Assembly: GCA_020725885.1 (NCBI GenBank)
Contig: DYEA01000007.1
Coordinates: 124,001 to 188,000, forward strand
Direction: 5' to 3'
Source of the DNA: Slackia sp.
Lineage (GTDB): Bacteria; Actinomycetota; Coriobacteriia; Anaerosomatales; Anaerosomataceae
Length of the DNA stretch: 64,000 nucleotides
In this document: in pieces, positions 18,532 through 27,357 of the stretch
How positions within the stretch are numbered: the first letter of the stretch is position 1
Layout: the number at the start of each line of letters is the position of its first letter
Made by a program: the position numbers and the translations under genes
The notes under the pieces: model-generated
Told to the model about the DNA's origin: nothing
Databases searched by the model: none
Seen by the model: the letters and a program-made list of their open reading frames with translations, nothing else

Positions 18532-20247
18532 ATGCGCACCGCTCTGCGGATGTCGAACGTCTACGCGCCCACGCTTCGAGAGGATCCAGCGGAAGCCGAG
18601 GTCCCCAGCCACCGGCTGCTCCTGCGTGCCGGCATGATCCGCAAGGTCGCCGCCGGCATCTACGCCTTCTTGCCGCTGGCATGGCGCTCCATCGCCAAGA
18701 TCGAGCGCATCGTGCGGGAGGAGATGGACGCGATCGGGTGCCAAGAGCTGCTGCTGCCCGTCGTGCAGCCCGCCGAGCTGTGGCACGAGTCCGGACGCTG
18801 GGACCTGTACGGCCCCGAGCTCGCACGGCTCAAGGACCGCGCGGGCCGGGACTTCTGCCTGGGGCCGACGCACGAGGAGGTCATCACGGCGCTCGTCCGC
18901 GACGAGGTGCGGTCGTACCGCCAGCTGCCGATGTCGCTGTACCAGATCAACGTCAAGTTCCGCGACGAGATCCGGCCGCGGTTCGGGCTTCTGCGCGGGC
19001 GCGAGTTCATCATGAAGGACGCGTACTCCTTCCACGCGACCCAAGAGTCGCTCCAGGAGCACTACGACGCGCAGTCGCGGGCGTACGGGCGGATCTGCGA
19101 CCGCCTCGGCCTTGTCTGGCGGGCGGTCGAGGCCGAGTCCGGCCAGATCGGCGGGAAGGTGACGACGGAGTTCATGGCCCTTGCCGAGACCGGCGAAGCC
19201 GAGCTCGTCCACTGCGCGTGCGGCTTCGCCGCGAACGTCGAGGCCGCGGAAGCATTGCTTGAGGGCCGTCCGCGCTGCACGGAGCCGGAGGAGCTCCGCA
19301 AGGTGCACACGCCTGGCCTGCGGACCATCGCAGACATCGCGCAGACGTTCGGCCTCGACGAGCGCGACACAGTCAAGACGATGGCCGGCTCCACGGAAGA
19401 CGGCCGCCTCGTCTTCTTCTGCATCCCTGGAGACCGGGAGCTCAACCCGGTCAAGGCCGCGCGAGCCGTGCCCGGAGTCCGGCTCTTGGACGAGGAGGGC
19501 TTCGAGCAGCACCGCATCCCCAAAGGATCGCTCGGCCCTGTCAGCCCGCCCGAGGGCGCGATCGTCGTGGCCGACCGGTCGCTTCGCCACGAGCGGTCGT
19601 GGGTCGTCGGAGCCAACGAGGAGGACTACCACTTCTTCGGCGCGGACCCCGAGCGGGACTTCACCGTCGACGTCTGGGCGGACCTCGTGGCAGCCCGACC
19701 GGGCGACTTGTGCCCGCGATGCGGCGCCGTCCTCGAGGGCGCGCGCGGCATCGAAGTCTCTCAGGTCTTCCAGCTCGGGACGCGGTACTCCGAGAAGATG
19801 AACGCGACCTTCACCGACGAAGACGGGCAGGAACGCCCGTTCATCATGGGCTGCTACGGCGTCGGCATCACGCGATCGCTCGCCGCCGTCATCGAGCAGC
19901 ACCACGACGACGCGGGCATCTGCTGGCCGGTCTCTGTCGCGCCGGCGGAGGCGATCGTGTTGCCGCTGTCCTCGGACGACGAGGTCGTGCAGACGGCCGA
20001 GCGCATCTTCGAGACATTGGCCGACGCGGGGATCGAAGCGGTCCTCGACGACCGCGACGAGCGGGCCGGCGTCAAGTTCGCTGACGCCGACCTCATCGGC
20101 TGGCCGTACCAGGTCGTGGTCGGCCGCAAGGGGCTGGCGGAAGGCGTCGTCGAGGTCAAGCACCGGGCGACCGGCGACCGCGAGTCGGTCCCGGTCGACG
20201 AGGCGGTCGCTCGAGTCCGCACCCTGGTGGAGTCCCAGAGGAGCTGA
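18532..20247 (+). CDS. proS: Prolyl-tRNA synthetase (bacterial type)
   Basis: ProRS charges tRNA-Pro. The 571-residue protein has the class II motifs: motif 1 (GIYAFLPLAWRSIAKIERIVREEM), motif 2 (KFRDEIRPRFGLLRGREFIMKDAYSFH, partly spaced) and motif 3 (GCYGVGITRSLAAVIEQHHDD). The editing insertion (INS) domain lies about 225-385, including GSLGPVSPPEGAIVVAD, so mischarged Ala-tRNA-Pro can be hydrolysed. A C-terminal anticodon-binding domain follows (about 465-571). The site GAAGGAG precedes the ATG. Confidence 0.97.
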   Translation: MRTALRMSNVYAPTLREDPAEAEVPSHRLLLRAGMIRKVAAGIYAFLPLAWRSIAKIERIVREEMDAIGCQELLLPVVQPAELWHESGRWDLYGPELARLKDRAGRDFCLGPTHEEVITALVRDEVRSYRQLPMSLYQINVKFRDEIRPRFGLLRGREFIMKDAYSFHATQESLQEHYDAQSRAYGRICDRLGLVWRAVEAESGQIGGKVTTEFMALAETGEAELVHCACGFAANVEAAEALLEGRPRCTEPEELRKVHTPGLRTIADIAQTFGLDERDTVKTMAGSTEDGRLVFFCIPGDRELNPVKAARAVPGVRLLDEEGFEQHRIPKGSLGPVSPPEGAIVVADRSLRHERSWVVGANEEDYHFFGADPERDFTVDVWADLVAARPGDLCPRCGAVLEGARGIEVSQVFQLGTRYSEKMNATFTDEDGQERPFIMGCYGVGITRSLAAVIEQHHDDAGICWPVSVAPAEAIVLPLSSDDEVVQTAERIFETLADAGIEAVLDDRDERAGVKFADADLIGWPYQVVVGRKGLAEGVVEVKHRATGDRESVPVDEAVARVRTLVESQRS

Positions 20248-20252
20248 GCGCC

Positions 20253-20543
20253 GTGACTCCCGAGCGTCCAGCGCCACCGGAAGGCGCAGCGGTCTCGATC
20301 GAGGTCGTCGAGATCCAGGGGACGGGCGTCTGCTCGATCGGCTTGCAGGTCGGCGACCGATGGGTGGTGGATTCCGCCCTGGTGCCGCCGGGCATGTGCG
20401 GGTGGGCGTACGCCGCCATCCTGCCGTTCCTGCAACCCCTCCGGTTCGGCGGCTCGTTCCCGTGGGAAGCCCAGGGAGAAGCGCTCGTCTGCTGCCCTGA
20501 TCCTGCGAATCCCGTTGTCTTCCGGCTGTCCGTCGAACGCTGA
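20253..20543 (+). CDS. TIGR04076-like small protein, function unknown
   Basis: The 96-residue protein resembles the TIGR04076 family of roughly 90-residue proteins found mostly in anaerobes. It shows the family pattern: VEVVEIQGTGVCSIGLQVGDRW, PPGMCGWAYAAILPF, LRFGGSFPWE and CCPDPANPVVFRL. Cysteines at about 27, 50, 85 and 86 could bind metal or react with redox partners. The GTG start has AGAGGAG at 9 bp. It follows proS by 5 bp, and no function is known. Confidence 0.75.
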   Translation: MTPERPAPPEGAAVSIEVVEIQGTGVCSIGLQVGDRWVVDSALVPPGMCGWAYAAILPFLQPLRFGGSFPWEAQGEALVCCPDPANPVVFRLSVER

Positions 20544-20552
20544 CCCAGCGGG

Positions 20553-20581
20553 TTCACCGCCCCTGCGGGCTGTGCTAGAAT
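20553..20581 (+). promoter_or_regulatory. Extended -10 promoter of the rimP-nusA-infB operon
   Basis: TTCACC (20553-20558), a 17-bp spacer, then TAGAAT (20576-20581) with TGC directly before it. The predicted start near 20588 lies upstream of a terminator hairpin in the leader. Confidence 0.65.
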
Positions 20582-20612
20582 GCAGCCGCACGGAGAAATC
20601 TGCGGTTCTGGC

Positions 20613-20645
20613 GAGAAGTGGGCTGACCCCCGCTTCTTTTGTTCT
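20613..20645 (+). terminator. Intrinsic terminator in the leader of rimP-nusA (attenuator candidate)
   Basis: AGAAGTGGG pairs with CCCGCTTCT (nine pairs, one G-U) around a 6-nt loop, followed by TTTGTTCT. This is the best intrinsic terminator in the window, yet it sits between the rimP promoter and the rimP start. Just upstream CCGCA (20586-20590) can pair with TGCGG (20601-20605). It may attenuate the operon, and it also ends read-through from proS. Confidence 0.7.
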
Positions 20646-20669
20646 GGACGCGAGCCGAAGGAGGCAGCA

Positions 20670-21155
20670 GTGGCGCGAGACATCGCAGCAGAGATCGAGC
20701 AGGCGCTCGCCCCGCTCGCGCTCGCGCACGGCCTGGAGCTCGTGGCTGTCGAAGTCGCGGGACATTCTGGCAGGCCCGTGGTCCGCGTGTTCCTCGACCG
20801 CGAGAGCGGCATCGACCTCGACGCGATCGCGGAGGCCAACCCATGGATCTCCGACGCGATCGACGCGACCGAGGCGATCCACGGCTCGTACGTGCTGGAG
20901 GTCTCATCGCCCGGCATCGAGCGCCCGCTCCGGACGCCGCGCGACTGGGACCGCTTCGCCGGCCGCAGCGCCTCCGTGACGGTCGCTGAGGCGATCGCTG
21001 GCCGCAAGAAGCTGACCGGCGTGGTCGGCGGACACGACGGAGACGACGCCGTCCTCGAAGTCGAGGGCGCGATCGTCCGCATACCGTTCGCGCTGATCCG
21101 CAAAGCGCACCTGGTGTTCGACTTCCCGTCGTTCGAGAGCAAGGAGACGCGATGA
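20670..21155 (+). CDS. rimP: Ribosome maturation factor RimP
   Basis: RimP is needed for correct assembly of the 30S subunit. The 161-residue product has the N-terminal domain (LVAVEVAGHSGRPVVRVFLDRESGIDLD, spaced) and the family motif YVLEVSSPGIERPL followed by the SH3-like C-terminal domain (LTGVVGGHDGDDAVLEVEG). GTG at 20670 is the best start because AAGGAGG is 7 bp upstream; the frame stays open to 20580 but that part covers the terminator. Overlaps nusA by 4 bp. Confidence 0.93.
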   Translation: MARDIAAEIEQALAPLALAHGLELVAVEVAGHSGRPVVRVFLDRESGIDLDAIAEANPWISDAIDATEAIHGSYVLEVSSPGIERPLRTPRDWDRFAGRSASVTVAEAIAGRKKLTGVVGGHDGDDAVLEVEGAIVRIPFALIRKAHLVFDFPSFESKETR

Positions 21156-22288
21156 GCTCGGAGTTGATGGAGGCGCTGAAGCAGCTCGCCCGGGAGAAGA
21201 ACATCGACGAGATCGACATGCTCGACCGGCTCGAGCACACGCTCGCGCAGACCTACCGCAAGACGCTCGACCTCGAGAACGAGGCCCGCGTGGAGATCGA
21301 CCGGGAGACCGGGCGTATCCGCGTGTTCGAGCTCGTGCCCGTCGGCGGCACCGAAGAGGAACCCGTCTTCGAGGAGCGGGACATCACCCCGTCCGACATC
21401 TCGCGGTTCGCAGCGCTGGCCGCGAAGCAGGTCATCACGCAGGCGATCCGCGACGCGGAGCGCGAGCACATCTTCCAAGAGTACGCCGACCGCATCGGAG
21501 AGAGCATCACGGGCACCGTCCAGCAGTCGGACAGCCGGTACACCCTCATCAAGATCAGAGAGGGCGTCGAGGCGCTGCTCCCGCCCACCGAGCAGCCGCC
21601 GAACGAGCGCTACGACCACAACATGCGCCTCAAGGCGCTCATCATCGACGTCCGCAGGTCGTCTGGCAACGAGCCGTCGATCGTCGTGTCGCGTACCCAC
21701 CCGAACCTGCTCAAGCGCCTGTTCGAGCTCGAGGTGCCCGAGATCTACGACGGCATCGTCGAGATCAAGAGCGTGGCCCGCGAGCCGGGCATGCGCTCGA
21801 AGGTCGCGGTCTCGTCGCGCGAGCCGGGGCTCGACCCCGTCGGCGCGTGCGTCGGCCCGAAGGGCAGCCGCGTGCGTATGGTCGTCGCAGAACTCAAGGG
21901 CGAGCGCATCGACGTGATTCCGTGGTCGGACGACCCGGCCACCTTCGTCGCGAACGCGCTCTCGCCGGCCAAGGTCTCGTCGGTGCTCATCGACGAGGAC
22001 ACGCACACCGCGACCGTCATCGTGCCTGACGACCAGCTGTCGCTCGCCATCGGCAAGGAAGGCCAGAACGCCCGCCTTGCGGCCAAGCTCACGGGTTGGC
22101 GCATCGACATCAAGAGCATGACGCAGGCGATGGAAAGCGGCCTCCCCGTGTCGCCTGCTGGGCACGGTCCGGCCGAGCCGACGGACGGCCGGTGCGCCCA
22201 CACGACCGAGGACGGCATCCGTTGCAGGAACCAGGCGCTGCCCGGAAGCCGGTTCTGCCGGATCCACGCAGGAGAGGACGACGGCTAG
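21152..22288 (+). CDS. nusA: Transcription factor NusA with a C-terminal Cys/His knuckle
   Basis: NusA binds RNA polymerase and RNA and controls pausing, termination and antitermination. The 378-residue protein has the N-terminal polymerase-binding domain (1-125), S1 (130-200, [12 protein letters not shown]) and two KH domains ([11 protein letters not shown], then [21 protein letters not shown]). After the usual end at about residue 330, a tail carries Cys348, Cys358, Cys369 and His372 ([11 protein letters not shown], then FCRIHAG), spaced like the small Cys3His knuckle in DUF5763-type proteins. This extension is unusual for NusA. It is coupled to rimP and followed by ylxR after 3 bp. Confidence 0.96.
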   Translation: MSSELMEALKQLAREKNIDEIDMLDRLEHTLAQTYRKTLDLENEARVEIDRETGRIRVFELVPVGGTEEEPVFEERDITPSDISRFAALAAKQVITQAIRDAEREHIFQEYADRIGESITGTVQQSDSRYTLIKIREGVEALLPPTEQPPNERYDHNMRLKALIIDVRRSSGNEPSIVVSRTHPNLLKRLFELEVPEIYDGIVEIKSVAREPGMRSKVAVSSREPGLDPVGACVGPKGSRVRMVVAELKGERIDVIPWSDDPATFVANALSPAKVSSVLIDEDTHTATVIVPDDQLSLAIGKEGQNARLAAKLTGWRIDIKSMTQAMESGLPVSPAGHGPAEPTDGRCAHTTEDGIRCRNQALPGSRFCRIHAGEDDG

Positions 22289-22291
22289 CAC

Positions 22292-22591
22292 GTGAAGCAA
22301 CCGAAGCCACACCTGCGCACCTGCCTCGGCTGCGGTCGGGAAGCGGACAAACGGGAGCTCGTCCGGATCGTCCGCAGCCCCGAGGGCGACGTGTTCGTCG
22401 ACCCGTCGAGCAAGCGGAGCGGACGCGGCGCCTACGTGTGCGCCGACGAAGCGTGCTTCGAGGCGGCCGTGCGCAAGGACCGCCTCGGGCGGGCGCTGAA
22501 GACGACGGTCAAAGAGGACGACATCGAGCGATTGAGACACGAGTTCGAGCAGGTCGCAACGAGCGACGCTCGATTCAGGTCGGGACGGTGA
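22292..22591 (+). CDS. ylxR: YlxR family RNA-binding protein
   Basis: YlxR (DUF448) proteins are small nucleic-acid-binding proteins encoded between nusA and infB; in some bacteria YlxR binds RNase P or regulates expression. The 99-residue product has RTCLGCGREADKRELVRIV and the GRGAYVC motif typical of the family, with four cysteines. The start is GTG, and the stop shares one base with the infB start. The L7Ae-like gene (rplGA) that often follows ylxR in Firmicutes is absent. Confidence 0.9.
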   Translation: MKQPKPHLRTCLGCGREADKRELVRIVRSPEGDVFVDPSSKRSGRGAYVCADEACFEAAVRKDRLGRALKTTVKEDDIERLRHEFEQVATSDARFRSGR

Positions 22592-25098
22592 TGCGGATGC
22601 CAGCGATTCGAGTGCACGAGCTTGCAAAGGAATTCGGGATGAGCTCCAAGGAGCTGCTCGAGCACCTGGAGCGCCTGAAGATACCGGTGAAGGGCCACTC
22701 GTCGACGCTGCACGACGCGTATGTGCAGAAGATCCGCAAAGACCTCGCCCCGATCATCGCGGAGCGCCAGGCCGCGATGGAGGCCGAACGCGCGAAGCAG
22801 GAGGCCGAGGAGGCTGCCCGCAGGGCCGCAGAGGAGGAAGCTGCTCGAAAGGCCGCAGAGGAGGAGGCGGCGCGCAAAGCCGCTGAGGCTGCCGCACGGG
22901 CGGCCGCAGAGGCCCCGGCCCCGCCCGTCGAAGCCGCAGAGGAGCCCGCTGCAGAAGAAGCCGAGCCGGCGCTCGAGGCTCCGGCGCGGAAGGCTCGCGG
23001 CGTGGCGGCCATCGATGCTGAGCGCGCCAAGGCCAAGGCTGAGGCAGAGGAGCGGCTCCGCCGGATCGAGGAGGAGCGCAAGCGGCTCGAAGCCGAGGCC
23101 CGCGCCGCCGAGGAGCGCAAGCGGCTCGAGGAGGAAGCCGCCCGGCTCGAGGCCGAGGAGGCCGAACGCTATCGCCGCATGGCCAAGGAGGCCGAAGAGG
23201 CGGAGCGCCACGCGCACCTGCTGGCCGAGGCCGCGCGGCTCGCCGCGACCGGCACCGGCGGCAAGAAGAAGAAGAAAGCGAAGAAGCCCGGCGCCGAGCG
23301 GGAAGAGACGCCCGTCGTCGCCGCAGCCGAGCCGGCGAAGCCCGCTGTCGCAGTCGAGCAGGTCGTCGTCTCTGAAGGCGCGACCGTCGGCGAGTTCGCC
23401 GAGGCGCTCGGCGTGCCGCCGACTGACATCATCAAGCGCCTCATGATGCTCGGCGAGCTCCTGACGGTGAACCAGCCGATCGGCCGGACCACGATGGAGA
23501 TCCTTGCGGAGGACCTCGGCATCTCGCTCAAGGTCCTCTCGCCTGAGGAGGAGGCCGGCATCGTCTACGAGGACAGGCCGGAGGACCTCAAGCCGCGGCC
23601 GCCCGTGGTCACGGTCATGGGGCACGTCGACCACGGCAAGACCTCGCTTCTGGACGCCATCAGGGAGACTGGCGTGGCGGCGACCGAGGCCGGCGGCATC
23701 ACCCAGCACATCGGCGCGTCGGTCGTGCACCACAACGGCAAGCAGATCACCTTCATCGACACGCCGGGCCACGAGGCGTTCACGGCGATGCGCGCCCGCG
23801 GCGCGAAGGTCACGGACGTGGCCGTCCTGGTGGTCGCGGCGGACGACGGCGTGATGCCGCAGACGGTCGAAGCCATCAACCACGCGAAGGCCGCCGGCGT
23901 CCCGATCGTCGTCGCCGTGAACAAGATCGACAAGGACGGCGCGAATCCTGACCGCGTGCGGCAGGAGCTGACCGAGCACGGCATCATCCCCGAGGAGTGG
24001 GGCGGCTCGAACATCTTCGTCGACGTGAGCGCCAAGAAGCGCATCAACATCGACGAGCTCCTCGAGATGATCCTGCTGCAGGCCGAGGTGCTGGAGCTCA
24101 AGGCGAACCCCGACGCGCCGGCGCACGGCGTGGTCATCGAGGCGAAGCTGGACCGGGGCCGCGGACCGGTCGCAACGGTGCTCGTCCAGCGCGGCACCCT
24201 CCGCGTGGGCGACGCGGTCGTCGCCGGCACGAGCCACGGCCGCGTGCGGGCGCTCGTCGACCCGAAGGGCAACCAGGTCGAGGCCGCGCTCCCCGCAGAC
24301 CCCGTCGAGATCCTCGGCCTGGCAAGCGTGCCGGCTGCAGGCGACGAGTTCCGCGTGGTCGCAGACGAGCGCGAGGCGCGCCGGATCGCCGAGGAGCGCG
24401 CGCTCAAGCAGCGCCTGCTCGCCGAGCAGCGCAAGACGCACGTCAGCCTCGACGACCTGTTCTCGCGCATCGCGGAAGGCGAGCTCAAAGAGCTCAACCT
24501 CGTCGTCAAGGCCGACGTCCAGGGCTCGATCGAGGCGCTCAAGGACGCGCTCGACAAGATGGACCAGTCGGAGGTGCGCATCAACGTCATCCACTCGGGC
24601 GTGGGCGGCATCACCGAGTCGGACATCATGCTGGCCGACGCGTCCGACGCCATCGTCATCGGCTTCAACGTGCGCCCCGAGCCGAAGGCGAAGGCGCTCG
24701 CAGAGCAGGAGAAGGTGGACGTCCGCCTGTACCGCGTCATCTACCAGGCGATCGAGGACATCAACGCCGCGCGCGTCGGCCTGCTCGCGCCGACCATCGA
24801 AGAGCGCGACACCGGGCGTGCCGAGGTGCGCGAGCTCTTCAAGATCCCGAAGGTGGGCGTGGTGGCCGGATGCGTCGTGGTGGACGGCGAGATCAACGCC
24901 GACGACCAGGTGCGCGTCGTGCGCAACGGCGCGGTCGTCTTCGAGGGCAAGATCCGCTCGCTCCGTCACTTCAAGGAAGACGTCAAGAGCGTGCGCGCCG
25001 GCTCGGAGTGCGGCATCGCGATCGACGGGTTCCAGGACGTCAAGGAGGGCGACTACATCGAAGGCTTCAAGACCGTCGAGGTCGCCCGGAAGGAGTGA
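22591..25098 (+). CDS. infB: Translation initiation factor IF-2
   Basis: IF-2 is the GTPase that brings fMet-tRNA to the 30S subunit and joins subunits. The 835-residue protein starts with an IF2N motif ([21 protein letters not shown]), followed by a long Ala/Glu/Arg-rich segment (about 60-250, likely helical), a second N domain ([23 protein letters not shown]), the G domain with [32 protein letters not shown] and NKIDKD, then domains II-IV. The ATG at 22591 overlaps the ylxR stop; ATG 22597 is an alternative. The linker repeats are listed separately. Confidence 0.97.
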   Translation: MRMPAIRVHELAKEFGMSSKELLEHLERLKIPVKGHSSTLHDAYVQKIRKDLAPIIAERQAAMEAERAKQEAEEAARRAAEEEAARKAAEEEAARKAAEAAARAAAEAPAPPVEAAEEPAAEEAEPALEAPARKARGVAAIDAERAKAKAEAEERLRRIEEERKRLEAEARAAEERKRLEEEAARLEAEEAERYRRMAKEAEEAERHAHLLAEAARLAATGTGGKKKKKAKKPGAEREETPVVAAAEPAKPAVAVEQVVVSEGATVGEFAEALGVPPTDIIKRLMMLGELLTVNQPIGRTTMEILAEDLGISLKVLSPEEEAGIVYEDRPEDLKPRPPVVTVMGHVDHGKTSLLDAIRETGVAATEAGGITQHIGASVVHHNGKQITFIDTPGHEAFTAMRARGAKVTDVAVLVVAADDGVMPQTVEAINHAKAAGVPIVVAVNKIDKDGANPDRVRQELTEHGIIPEEWGGSNIFVDVSAKKRINIDELLEMILLQAEVLELKANPDAPAHGVVIEAKLDRGRGPVATVLVQRGTLRVGDAVVAGTSHGRVRALVDPKGNQVEAALPADPVEILGLASVPAAGDEFRVVADEREARRIAEERALKQRLLAEQRKTHVSLDDLFSRIAEGELKELNLVVKADVQGSIEALKDALDKMDQSEVRINVIHSGVGGITESDIMLADASDAIVIGFNVRPEPKAKALAEQEKVDVRLYRVIYQAIEDINAARVGLLAPTIEERDTGRAEVRELFKIPKVGVVAGCVVVDGEINADDQVRVVRNGAVVFEGKIRSLRHFKEDVKSVRAGSECGIAIDGFQDVKEGDYIEGFKTVEVARKE
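22813..22893 (+). repeat. Three 27-bp tandem repeats inside infB
   Basis: Three imperfect copies of a nine-codon unit ([27 protein letters not shown]) lie in the charged linker of IF-2. The DNA varies at wobble positions while the protein pattern is kept, so they look like old duplications maintained for a charged helix. Confidence 0.8.
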
Positions 25099-25104
25099 CG
25101 CGCG

Positions 25105-25491
25105 ATGCCCGCTCCGCGCGTCCGCAAGCTCAACGAGTCCGTGCGCGCCGCGCTCGCCGAGATACTGGTGAGCGAGGTGCAGGACCCGCGGTTGGAGCTA
25201 GCGACGGTCACGAGCGTCGAAGTCAGCCCCGACATGCGGTACGCCGACGTGTTCGTGACGGCGCACGGCGGGGAGCGACGCTACGCCGAGCTGCTCGCAG
25301 GGCTCGAGTCGGCCAAGGGCAGGATACGCGCCGCGCTGGGCGGGCGAGTCGCCATGAAGTACCTGCCGGAACTGCGCTTCCACATCGACGAGAGCGTGGA
25401 CACCGGCCAGCGGATCGAGCGCGCGATCCGGCGGGAGCGCCGCAAGCACCCTGAATGGACTGCCGACGGTGACGGATCCGATGCGGTCTGA
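25105..25491 (+). CDS. rbfA: Ribosome-binding factor A
   Basis: RbfA binds the 30S subunit near helix 1 of 16S rRNA during late assembly. The 128-residue protein has the KH-like fold with RVRKLNESVRAALAEIL, VTSVEVSPDMRYADVFV and LRFHIDESVDTGQRIE. It begins 6 bp after infB. Its last 23 bases overlap the nrnA start. Confidence 0.95.
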   Translation: MPAPRVRKLNESVRAALAEILVSEVQDPRLELATVTSVEVSPDMRYADVFVTAHGGERRYAELLAGLESAKGRIRAALGGRVAMKYLPELRFHIDESVDTGQRIERAIRRERRKHPEWTADGDGSDAV

Positions 25492-26452
25492 GGCAGACGC
25501 GCTTCATGCAGCCGCGCACGCGGCGCTCGCCGCGCGTCACGTCGTCGTCTGCTCGCACGTAGACCCTGACGGAGACGCCGTCGGCAGCGTGCTCGCCCTC
25601 GTCCACGCGCTCGATTCCGCCGGCGTGAGGGCCGACGCTGTGCTCGCTTCAGGGGATCGCGCCCCCGTCACCTATGCGTTCTTGCCGGGAGCCGAGCGCT
25701 TCATCCGCGCAGCCGAGGTCGACGGGCGCCCCGACTGCGTCTTCGCCCTGGATGCGCCGAACCCGGTCCGGTTGGGCGAAGCAGCGGCGTTTCTGGAAGG
25801 GTCGTCCACCGTCGTGATCGACCACCACCCCGACAACGAGCGGTTCGGCCAGGTCTCCGTCGTCGACCCGGACGCGCCTTCGACGAGCGCGCTCATCTGG
25901 GAGCTCCTGCCTGCGCTCGGCGTGGAGCCGGACCAGGCGGTGCTGGACTGCGTCTTCTGCGGCCTGATGACCGATACCGGCCGGTTCTCCTTCGACAACG
26001 CCACGCCCCGCGCGTTCCGGCTCGCCGCCGAGCTCGCCGAGGCAGGCGCTCGAACGGCGTGGGTCTACCGGAACGTCTACGAACGGCGCTCGCACGCCGC
26101 GCTCCTGCTCGTTTCCCGCGCGATGGACCGCCTGACGTTCGCGAACGGCGGCGCCGTCGCGTACTCGTGGATCGGCGACGACGACCTGCGCGAGACGGGC
26201 GCGCTTCCCGAGGAGACCGAGGACCTCATCGACGCGATCCGCGTGGTGGCGGGTCCGGAGGTGGTCGTCTTGTTCAAGAGCGCTCCGGGCCGAGTGAAAG
26301 GCAGCCTGCGAGCGAAGGACGGAACCGACGTCGGCGCGGTCGCTCGCGCGCTCGGTGGCGGCGGTCACCGTGCTGCTGCGGGCTTCACGATCGACGGCTC
26401 GCTTGACGACGCGCTCGACGCGGTGCTGCCGCTCCTGCCGACGAGGTCGTGA
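25469..26452 (+). CDS. nrnA: DHH/DHHA1 phosphoesterase, NrnA-type nanoRNase / pAp phosphatase
   Basis: NrnA degrades very short oligonucleotides (2-5 nt) and dephosphorylates 3'-phosphoadenosine 5'-phosphate. Motif I SHVDPDGDAVGS, motif II FALDAPN, motif III VIDHHPDN and motif IV TDTGRFSF line the metal site, and the C-terminal DHHA1 domain has VKGSLRAKDGTDVGAVARALGGGGHRAAAGF. Start is GTG 25469; ATG 25481 is an alternative. The rbfA-nrnA-truB-ribF order is typical of many Gram-positives. Confidence 0.93.
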   Translation: MTDPMRSEADALHAAAHAALAARHVVVCSHVDPDGDAVGSVLALVHALDSAGVRADAVLASGDRAPVTYAFLPGAERFIRAAEVDGRPDCVFALDAPNPVRLGEAAAFLEGSSTVVIDHHPDNERFGQVSVVDPDAPSTSALIWELLPALGVEPDQAVLDCVFCGLMTDTGRFSFDNATPRAFRLAAELAEAGARTAWVYRNVYERRSHAALLLVSRAMDRLTFANGGAVAYSWIGDDDLRETGALPEETEDLIDAIRVVAGPEVVVLFKSAPGRVKGSLRAKDGTDVGAVARALGGGGHRAAAGFTIDGSLDDALDAVLPLLPTRS

Positions 26453-27357
26453 TGGCTGCGCGGGTCGCCACCGGTCTCGAGGGCGTCCTGCCCGTCGACA
26501 AGCCGTCCGGCATGACCAGCCACGACGTCGTGGCCGCCCTGCGCCGGGCGACGGGGGAGCGCCGCATCGGCCACGCCGGCACGCTCGACCCTTCAGCGAC
26601 GGGGCTTCTGGTCGTGCTCATCGGCCCCTACACGCGCCTTGAACCGTACCTGTCCAAGTCTCAGAAGCGCTACTTCGCCACCGTGCGCTTCGGCGCCGCG
26701 ACCGACACCGACGACGCTGAGGGTGCCGTCGTCGCTGAAGCGCCCGTGCCCGGCCTCGTGTCCGACGAGCAGGCTGCTCGCGAAACGGTCGCTGGCCTCA
26801 TCGGCGTGCACGAGCAAGTGCCACCCGCGTACTCTGCGATCAAGCGTCACGGCGTCGCCGCTCACCGGGCCGCCCGCTGCGGCTCTCCGCTTGCCCTCGA
26901 TCCTCGCCAGGTGCGCATCCTCGAAGCGCAGCTGCTGGCCGTACGCCCCGATGAAGCGGAGTGGGACCTCTCGCTGACCGTGTCGGCCGGCACCTACGTG
27001 CGCGCCATCGCGCGCGATCTCGGTCGCATGCTGGGCACAGCCGCACACCTTGCGGCGCTGCGCCGGACGGCGAGCGGCCGGATCGGCCTGGAGCAGGCTC
27101 ACCCGCTGTCCGAGTGCCTCGAAGCTGCGGCGGCGGGCAGCATCGACAGGTTGTTCACGGACCCGTTCGAGGCCCTTGGGCTTCCCGTCGTCGAGGCGGA
27201 AGCCGCGTGGGTCTCCAGCGGACGGGCCCTGCCGGCTCCCGCGGACGCCGCCGACCTCGTCGCCGTCCGCGCCGACGGCCGGCTCGCCGCGCTGTACCGC
27301 CGCTCGGGTGCGCGCCTCGCGCCCGTGGCCGTGTTCCCGAAAGGGGGCCCGGCGTGA
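26452..27357 (+). CDS. truB: tRNA pseudouridine-55 synthase TruB
   Basis: TruB isomerises U55 in the T-loop of tRNAs, next to the U54 that TrmFO methylates. The catalytic Asp46 lies in HAGTLDPSATG, preceded by VDKPSGMTSHDVV; further motifs are RYFATVRFGAATDTDDAEG and SAGTYVRAIARDLG. The 301-residue protein includes the small PUA-like C-terminal domain. The ATG overlaps the nrnA stop by one base. An in-frame GTG just before it (26449) may also start translation. Confidence 0.95.
   Translation: MAARVATGLEGVLPVDKPSGMTSHDVVAALRRATGERRIGHAGTLDPSATGLLVVLIGPYTRLEPYLSKSQKRYFATVRFGAATDTDDAEGAVVAEAPVPGLVSDEQAARETVAGLIGVHEQVPPAYSAIKRHGVAAHRAARCGSPLALDPRQVRILEAQLLAVRPDEAEWDLSLTVSAGTYVRAIARDLGRMLGTAAHLAALRRTASGRIGLEQAHPLSECLEAAAAGSIDRLFTDPFEALGLPVVEAEAAWVSSGRALPAPADAADLVAVRADGRLAALYRRSGARLAPVAVFPKGGPA

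Noticed and set aside
17845-20277. 810-codon open frame on the minus strand opposite ispG, the Rossmann gene and proS
   Set aside because: It spans three clear genes and the promoter region between them, and has no domain.
22813-22893. Short CRISPR-like repeat array
   Set aside because: The 27-bp repeats have no spacers, are in frame within infB and differ at wobble positions.
22432-24969. 845-codon open frame on the minus strand opposite infB
   Set aside because: It is a codon-bias shadow of infB, rich in Arg, Asp and His, without motifs.
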